A DNA stretch of 64,000 bases from assembly GCA_036346405.1 (NCBI GenBank), contig CM070561.1, forward strand, positions 7,318,834 through 7,382,833, given 5' to 3'. The DNA comes from Phyllostachys edulis (taxonomy: Eukaryota > Streptophyta > Magnoliopsida > Poales > Poaceae). Below, piece after piece: positions 58,195-64,000 of the stretch. Below the pieces are notes generated by a model. That model did not search any database. It was not told where the DNA came from and saw only the letters and a list, made by a program, of their open reading frames with translations. The translations under genes and the position numbers were made by a program. The first letter of the stretch is position 1; each line of letters opens with the position of its first letter.

Positions 58195-58769
58195 TGTGGC
58201 ATCCCAATTTTCTAGAGTTCTTGAAAGTTTTCAAAATAAAAATAATCATTCGGTTTTGTTGAATTGCCAAAGCTTAACTGGAAGATTTTGGAAAATTTGG
58301 AGATTTAACATGACTTAATCGAACTTCAACTAATGCGAAAGTTTGGTTTATTTGGAGTTGTTCGAGTTCTGGTCATGTTTTCCTCTTTCTCTGTTCGATC
58401 AGACCTCTTTGGACCTCCCTTGACCTCTTCAGACCTCTTCCCCATTTGGACCTCCTCTTTGGTTCAAACCTCCTCTTCGTTTAGACCTCTTTGTAGTCTA
58501 GACCTCCCTCTCTGTTTAGACTATTTCTTTGGTCTAGACCTCCTTTTTCTGTTCGTGCTGTGTCCTCCTAGGCTCAGCAGACCTCCATTGTGGTTCGGAC
58601 CTCCCTCCCAGTCCAGACCATCCTTTGGTTTTGACCTCTCCTTGGGTCACGACCACCCCCAAGGTGCTCTAAGCTCGAGTTTGTGTTTCAAATGTCCTTG
58701 ATTTCCGAAATTTAAGGTTTAGGTTGAATTTCTCCTTTCTGGACCCTCTTCCCGCTCAACCCTCTTTCC

Positions 58770-59120
58770 TTCGCGGCCTCAGGACCTCCTTTGCGCTCAT
58801 CTTGACCGTTAGGACCTCCTTTGGTTCCATCTTGACCGTCAGGACCTCCTTTGCGTTCATCTTGACCATTAGGACCTCCTTTGGTTCCATCTTGACCGTC
58901 AGGACCTCCTTTGGTTCTATCTTGACTGTCAGGACCTCCTTTGCGTTCATCTTGACCGTTAGGACCTCCTTTGGCTCCATCTTGACCGTCAGGACCTCCT
59001 TTGGTTCCATCTTGACCGTCAGGACCTCCTTTGCGTTCATCTTGACCGTTAGGACCTCCTTTGGCTCCATCTTGACCGTCTGGACCCCCTTTGCTTTCAT
59101 CTTGATCGTCAGGACCTCCT
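58770..59120. repeat. 30-bp minisatellite in U3 of solo LTR F
   Basis: Eleven units of GGACCTCCTTTG followed by CGTTCATCTTGACCGTTA or GTTCCATCTTGACCGTCA. Two unit types alternate, partly as a 90-bp A-B-B order. Because 30 is a multiple of three, both strands stay open over more than 110 codons; these frames are a by-product of the repeat. Confidence 0.95.
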
Positions 59121-59874
59121 CGTTCTCAGGACCTCCTCCTTAGAACCTCCCCCTCAAGTCCAGACCTCCCTTTCATTTGGACCTCCCTGCCTGTCAATCC
59201 TTTTTCTCTCTCTTCACGTAAGCGTGCTCAGTTCGAGCCGTCCGATCGTGCTTGGACGGTCTGTTGAATTGTGCCGTTCGAGCAGTCCGAACTTCACCCG
59301 CAGCTTGGACCATCCGATTGTGGTTGGACGGTTGGATCGATTGAGTTCTGAGTAGCCTTGCTTTGACCTGTTGGACCTCCTCGTCCTTGTGGTCTTTTTG
59401 CAAAGACCACCCCCTTGGTCTTTTTACAAAGACCACCTTTTTGGGTCACGACCTACCTTGAGGTCCAGACCTCTCCTTTGGGTCATGACCTCCCTTTGGG
59501 TCGCGACCTCCCCTTTGGTCTTTTTGCAAAGACCACCCTCTTGGTCAAGACCACACCCCTTGTGGTCAGGACCTCCCCCTTGGTCTTTTTGCGAAGACCA
59601 CCCTTGTAGTCACAACCTCCCCTTGGTCACGACCACCCTTCCAGTGGGACCACTTTCTCAGGTCCACTACTCACCTTCCTCCTCCTCTCGTCATGTCTCA
59701 GTACCATGGGAGTCTTCGTGCATTTAATGATGTAGTGTCGCATTAAATGCTGTCACCTCCACCATACCTTGTCTTTTCCTCTTTAGTCACCTCTTTTACC
59801 CGCTCCTTTCCCTTCATTACCTGCTCCCGCCGTGTGCATTAAATGCGCTGTCCTTCTCTCCGGACCTCCCCGTG

Positions 59875-59886
59875 CTTATATAAAGC
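59875..59886 (+). promoter_or_regulatory. TATA box of solo LTR F
   Basis: CTTATATAAAGCACTAGAG, 1.7 kb into the LTR. Confidence 0.65.
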
Positions 59887-61245
59887 ACTAGAGAGGCCTC
59901 TTGCCTCCTTTTGTTTCCCAGTACCTTGGACCTCTCTCGGAAGAGCCTTTTCTTCTTCGATTGGAGCTCCGACTCAGTGATTCAAGTTCCTACCATTGTC
60001 ATGATCCCGTGTCTTTCTTTTTAGCTTAGTTTGGTTCTTTCGTTGGAGTTTTTGCAGATTCATTTTATTTACTGGGTTCTTGTTCGCATGTGTAGGATCT
60101 GGCTATTCCGAAGACCTCCTAGACCCAGCATTCTCAACTGAAGAAGCTCTGTTCTTCAGCGAAGGCAAGTCATAGACCTTTGATTATGTTGAACCCATTT
60201 TGCAAAAAGTATATTGTTTTGTTATGAACATGTATGGCTAGTTTTATAAAAATGGCTTTGGGAATAGTTAAACACCACTTGTCAAATATGACTCCTTGGT
60301 ATGGTTGAAAACAACATGTTGACATGTATCTTTTGTCATCCGTAGGATGGGTTATTTTAGTTGGATATGTTTTTGTGTACCAATATAGGTGCGTTTTACT
60401 ACTTAGCCATGCTCTAGTAGACGTTGGTCTCTCGATCTCATGACTCAAAGAATGTTGAACCTGACTAATGAACTACGGAACTATGGCAATACCACTATTG
60501 TTAAAATTTGTGTACCTGGACCAGGGTGGTCATTTGGCCAGGTGAACCAAAAATGTTTTATGCTCGGGCGAGAAGTCAGGGGGTGAGTAGTGGGTGCCTT
60601 GTGCACAGTAGGATGTGGATAGTCTCACCTGAGCAGCCAACTAAGGACTTAACCTTGTACGCCATTGATCTGGGTCATTACCGTGCAACCACAAGTCCAT
60701 TATGGGGTAGTCCTGGCCAACTAATTAGTGAGGTCCTGATGCGGTTCTGTCTTGGTTGTCGAATGGCGCAAGAGGAGGCCCTGAATGGCGAATCCTTAGT
60801 GGGCAGAACCAAGTCAGGACTGACCTTTGTAAAATCCTTATCACAAGCTCTAGATTGCTTACCAAAGGAAGTGAGCAGGGGCATCGACGGGTGCCCAACC
60901 AACTAGAGGACTTCGTGTCCTGTGGGTAAAGTTGTACAAGCTCTGTAGAGTGTAAAATCTATTCGAATAGCCGCGTCCTCTGTTATGGACATGCCCGGTT
61001 CTTTCACGCAAGGGGTAGATCTTTCTAAAAAGTTGTGGTTGGTTCCGAGTGGTTTGGCTCATGACCACGGTGGTCGTGTGTTGCTTTCAAAGAACTTGTT
61101 TACTTATGTATTATCTCTTTCAACTTGTGCTTTGTAATCTACTTACAATATTTACAACCAATGCTGCTTTATGCAAACTAACCATACAGCTTTTCTTTGT
61201 CAAGCCTTGCGTAAATGTTATTGCATTCATTTCCCTATGGCTTGC

Positions 61246-61266
61246 TGAGTACATTCAAAGTACTCA
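61246..61266 (+). promoter_or_regulatory. Conserved LTR hairpin, copy in F
   Basis: TGAGTAC-ATTCAAA-GTACTCA, a perfect 7-bp stem with a 7-nt loop, in the context GGCTTGC...TGGCTTG. Confidence 0.7.
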
Positions 61267-61797
61267 TGGCTTGTGCCCTCTAGTTAATCAGCAGCCGAAG
61301 ATCTCCCAAGGTGCTCCGAGCACTATGCGGAGGAGTTCGTTGAAGACTTCGTGGACTAGGGGACATCCTCTACTCGATAGCCTGTGGTTCACCGAGTGGC
61401 TCCGCGCTGTGTTTTGTTCCGCTGCGAGTGTTCCTTTTGTTGTTTGCCCTGCGTGGCACCTCTGTAAACAAGCTTGGCCATAAGGTCTTTTGATATATAT
61501 ATTAATTTGTCTGCTTCATCTTAAGTTTGTTGTATGGATGTGATGACACTAATGTTGAGTCTGTGCGAGCTAGCGATCTGATCTTGGGACTAGCTCATTG
61601 TGCACAGAGACTGGGACCTCCGGATGGTCTTGGTGGACCTTCGAGTCCTCCTGGGTGGTCCTGGAGGCCCTCTGGGAGGTCCTAGGGGACCTCTTGGGAT
61701 GTCTTGGAGGACCTTCTCAGACCTCCGGGTAGTTCGGTTGGGCCTCCTGGGTGGTCCTGGGAGAGCCCTCCGGGTCCTCTCGGGTCTGGTCCCGACA

Positions 61798-62115
61798 CTA
61801 CAGAAATAGCATGAGTACTAAATATGTCTAGAATATGAAGTAGGACAATAAGCAATATAAACAACAGAACATATATGTTCATACTGACAAATAGAAGTAA
61901 ATGTGAAGTACTACTGACAAATAGAAGTAAATGTGAAGTACTAGATGTTACCGATGCGAAGCGAAGAGTCTCGCAGAGAAAAGAGGACATCGTCGGGGAA
62001 GAAGATGCCAATGTAGACATGCAGGGAATAGCAAGCAGTCGCGAAGTTGCTTCCCAGAAACCTTATTCGCCCTCTCCTGTACAGGATCGCAAGGACGATG
62101 GTTCCAAAGACCTAC
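61798..62115. other. Spacer between LTRs F and J with a 30-bp tandem duplication
   Basis: 61883-61912 and 61913-61942 are an exact tandem duplication starting ACTGACAAATAGAAG. A short open frame crosses it (61875-62120), but no family is recognised. This may be a scrap of the DNA that predates both LTR insertions. Confidence 0.6.
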
Positions 62116-64000
62116 TGTAACAACCCAAATATTCATAAATGTAAAAATGTGGGATTTTTAAAAACTTTTTCGTGTGATAACTATTGTTGAACCTCTTGAA
62201 TGCATTGTCGGGCTTTCATGCCAGTTTCATCGTGTTTCTCTTGCTAGTATGCATGACACCAAGACTAGAAATCTCTAAGATATTAGCATACCAACACATT
62301 GGAAACCACCCTAGAGACTCCTAGTCTTTTTCCTTCCCATAGCACACTGTTCCCCTGACCCATGGCTGGTCAAAAACCAATGCAGCCATACCACTAGCCG
62401 TGGGTTGGAGCGGTTGGGTCGTCCCTATTTTACGGGCACCAAGGGCGGGCGGGAGTGCACGAGGGCAGAAGCCATCAATCCGCCATTAATGAATGTCACA
62501 ACATCTACACTGTACTACCACTCTATCAACAAAGACTACCATACCTCCTCGTCGGTCAAATTTGGCGAAAGTGCTTATATCTAGCTGCTCCGAGACCTCA
62601 TGGCTTTCTCTGCCATTCCAGTGCTAACTTCATTCTCTTCTTCCTCCAAGTGAACTTGAGCTCCAAACAAGCTCAAGGGCTAGTCTTTGTTGAGCGCCAC
62701 CCCATCGCAGTCTTCACCATTGACACCCATCGGATACTCCAAGACCTCCTTGACGAACCATCTATCTTCTTCCAGGAAGCAACCTTGAAGACCGAAGACC
62801 ACCCGCCTTACTCAAGCTACTTGCAGCGCGGAGCTTCTCTTATAGTTGGGGTCCACATCGCCGGCATCAGATCCGACTAGCCCACTCCCCAGTTCCGTAC
62901 TGGTAAGTTCCTAGTGATCAGATACTCTTCCAAGTTTGAGCCACCTTGTTCTCTCCTGGATGTTCCTCTGGTTCTTCCTTTGGTTGTTCCGCTGGTTAAT
63001 TCGATTGCATAAATACAGTCAAACCTTTGTTTTATTTTGACCTCTGCTGTGTAGTCGAACATTTCTCTCGTTTGACTACGTACGGTTAACACTCCCACGA
63101 CACCCCTCTTTTTTTTGTACAGACCACCCTTTTTACAGAGACCACCCTCGTGGTCGCGACATTCCACTTTGCAAAGATCACCCTCCTGATCAAGACCACC
63201 CTCCTGATCAAGACCACCCACCTAGCCACGCCCTCACCTCTTATGGACCGCCCGATCAAAGTCGGACAACCCCCAATTTACCGTGCTTTACCTCCTTCAC
63301 CTCAGGACCTCTTTCTCAAGACCGCTCTCTTGATCTTTTGCAAAGGCTGTGAGGTTACCACCTAAGACCAGGTGCCTTCGACCAGCCACTTGGATGAACA
63401 GCACTCGGATGAACAATTCTCGGATGAACAGTACTCGGATGAATGGTGCTTGAATGAACAGTACTAGGATGAATAGTGCTCAGATGAGCAGTACTCGGGT
63501 GAATAGTGCTCGGATGAACAGTGGTCATAATAAATAGTACTCGAAAAATCAGCCAACGAGACAGGGCTCTTTCGAGGTGCTGCAATCGTAGTTTTTCTCA
63601 CGACCTCCCTTGGTTACAGTGATTCCAGGACCTCCCCAAGTCACTATAGCTTCTACGACCACAGGTCCGACGACCACTAAGTTTTCATCTGTGCTGGTCT
63701 AACATTTCTAATCTACGACTTTGCATTATTTGGAGTTCTTTGCATATTTGAACACGATTTGAGTTTGAATATATGTTTATTTGCCTTTCCGTTTGTTTTG
63801 CGATGATAGAAGCCGAGGCGACGGAAGAACCGTTCGTTGATTAGGATCTCGATCAGCAGCACCCTGGACAAGGTGAGTCAATCCTTTGACCATGTTGCAC
63901 CCACTTTTTGCAAATTATGTTGTTTTAAATTATGAAACTGCATTGCTATGTTTTATCAAACTAAATTGGTCTAGATCATAGTTAATGCCCTAACATATAC
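62116..64000 (+). mobile_element. Chromovirus LTR J, truncated by the window end
   Basis: Starts TGTAACAACCCAAATATTC with a possible duplication CCTAC before it. U3 shares GACCACCC and GACCTCC wording with F. The last 200 bp (GAAGCCGAGGCGACGG to CAATCCTTTGACCATGTTG) parallel F at about 60090-60200, the zone just after transcription would start. The rest, including any coding part, lies outside. Confidence 0.7.
63391..63535. repeat. 15-16-bp minisatellite in LTR J
   Basis: About ten units of GATGAACAGTACTCG with variants (AATGGTGCTTGAATG and others). The minus strand encodes a HPSTI/HPSTV pentad repeat, a translation artefact of the 15-bp period. Confidence 0.85.

Larger units (their letters stand above)
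58195..61797 (+). mobile_element. Solo LTR F of a long-LTR chromovirus family
   Basis: Starts TGTGGCATCCCAATTTTC and ends GGTCTGGTCCCGACA. Flanking 5-mers CAACA (58190-58194) and CTACA (61798-61802) differ at one base. There is no coding interior, and the plus-strand order of modules matches other LTRs here: GACCTCC-rich U3, TATA box at 59876, CTATTCGAATAG at 60959-60970 and the TGAGTAC hairpin at 61246-61266. It is related to E in opposite orientation. Confidence 0.82.

Noticed and set aside
58724..59143. Open frames of 139 and 114 codons on opposite strands.
   Set aside because: Both are by-products of the 30-bp minisatellite, whose period is a multiple of three.

Overview
This window is repeat-only DNA from a plant nuclear genome, almost certainly a grass (Poaceae). 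That call rests on CACTA ends of the type CACTACTACAGAAAAGGC, a hAT element with TAGGGCTGGAAA ends, a Tat-lineage Ty3/gypsy element with an antisense gene, and several Del/Tekay-type chromovirus LTRs of 3 to 5 kb. I see no intact host gene, tRNA or rRNA. I cannot name the species.

The layout is a deep nest of insertions, and most levels can be fixed by target-site duplications (TSDs). The outermost visible layer is a chromovirus LTR (I), of which only the right piece, 56928-57226, lies in the window. Inside it sits Tat element B, plus oriented: 9111-10576 on the left, and 55997-56927 with its 3' LTR on the right. B is broken on the left by LTR fragment G (8150-9110). G is broken by minus-oriented LTR H (3362-8149). 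H carries a hAT element (5801-7039, TSD GTGCATGG) and non-autonomous CACTA1 (1-3361).

B is also broken by Tat element A (10577-55996, minus oriented, LTRs of about 0.8 kb). Within A's gag lies coding CACTA2 (23112-55050, TSD CAT). Within CACTA2 lies a 3'-truncated chromovirus C (about 27430-51018). C in turn contains chromovirus D (30137-41943, LTRs of about 3.2 kb, TSD TTAAT) and solo LTR E (43787-48024, TSD ATAAG). To the right of the nest are a 1-kb unassigned stretch (57227-58194), solo LTR F (58195-61797), a 318-bp spacer, and an LTR J (62116 onward) that runs off the window.

Element A has gag, protease, reverse transcriptase, RNase H and integrase on the minus strand. On the opposite strand, between integrase and the 3' LTR, it has an intron-containing gene (11968-16047) of the 'putative gypsy type transposon' family. 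CACTA2 encodes a TNP2-type transposase and a second gene combining a Transposase_24 domain, a coiled coil and an Ulp1-like cysteine protease domain whose catalytic residues remain readable. D still shows gag, protease, RT, integrase and a chromodomain remnant. C shows gag and the start of protease. C and D share an extra open frame upstream of gag. Every coding region is broken by stops or frameshifts.

The most interesting non-coding signals are a hairpin with a compensatory change conserved across seven chromovirus LTR copies; a family of GGTCGTA/TACGACC hairpins in Tat LTRs and in introns of the antisense gene; a 0.7-kb inverted repeat in CACTA1; minisatellites built independently from the same GGACCTCC motif; and small indels concentrated at CAG/CTG sites that look partly technical.
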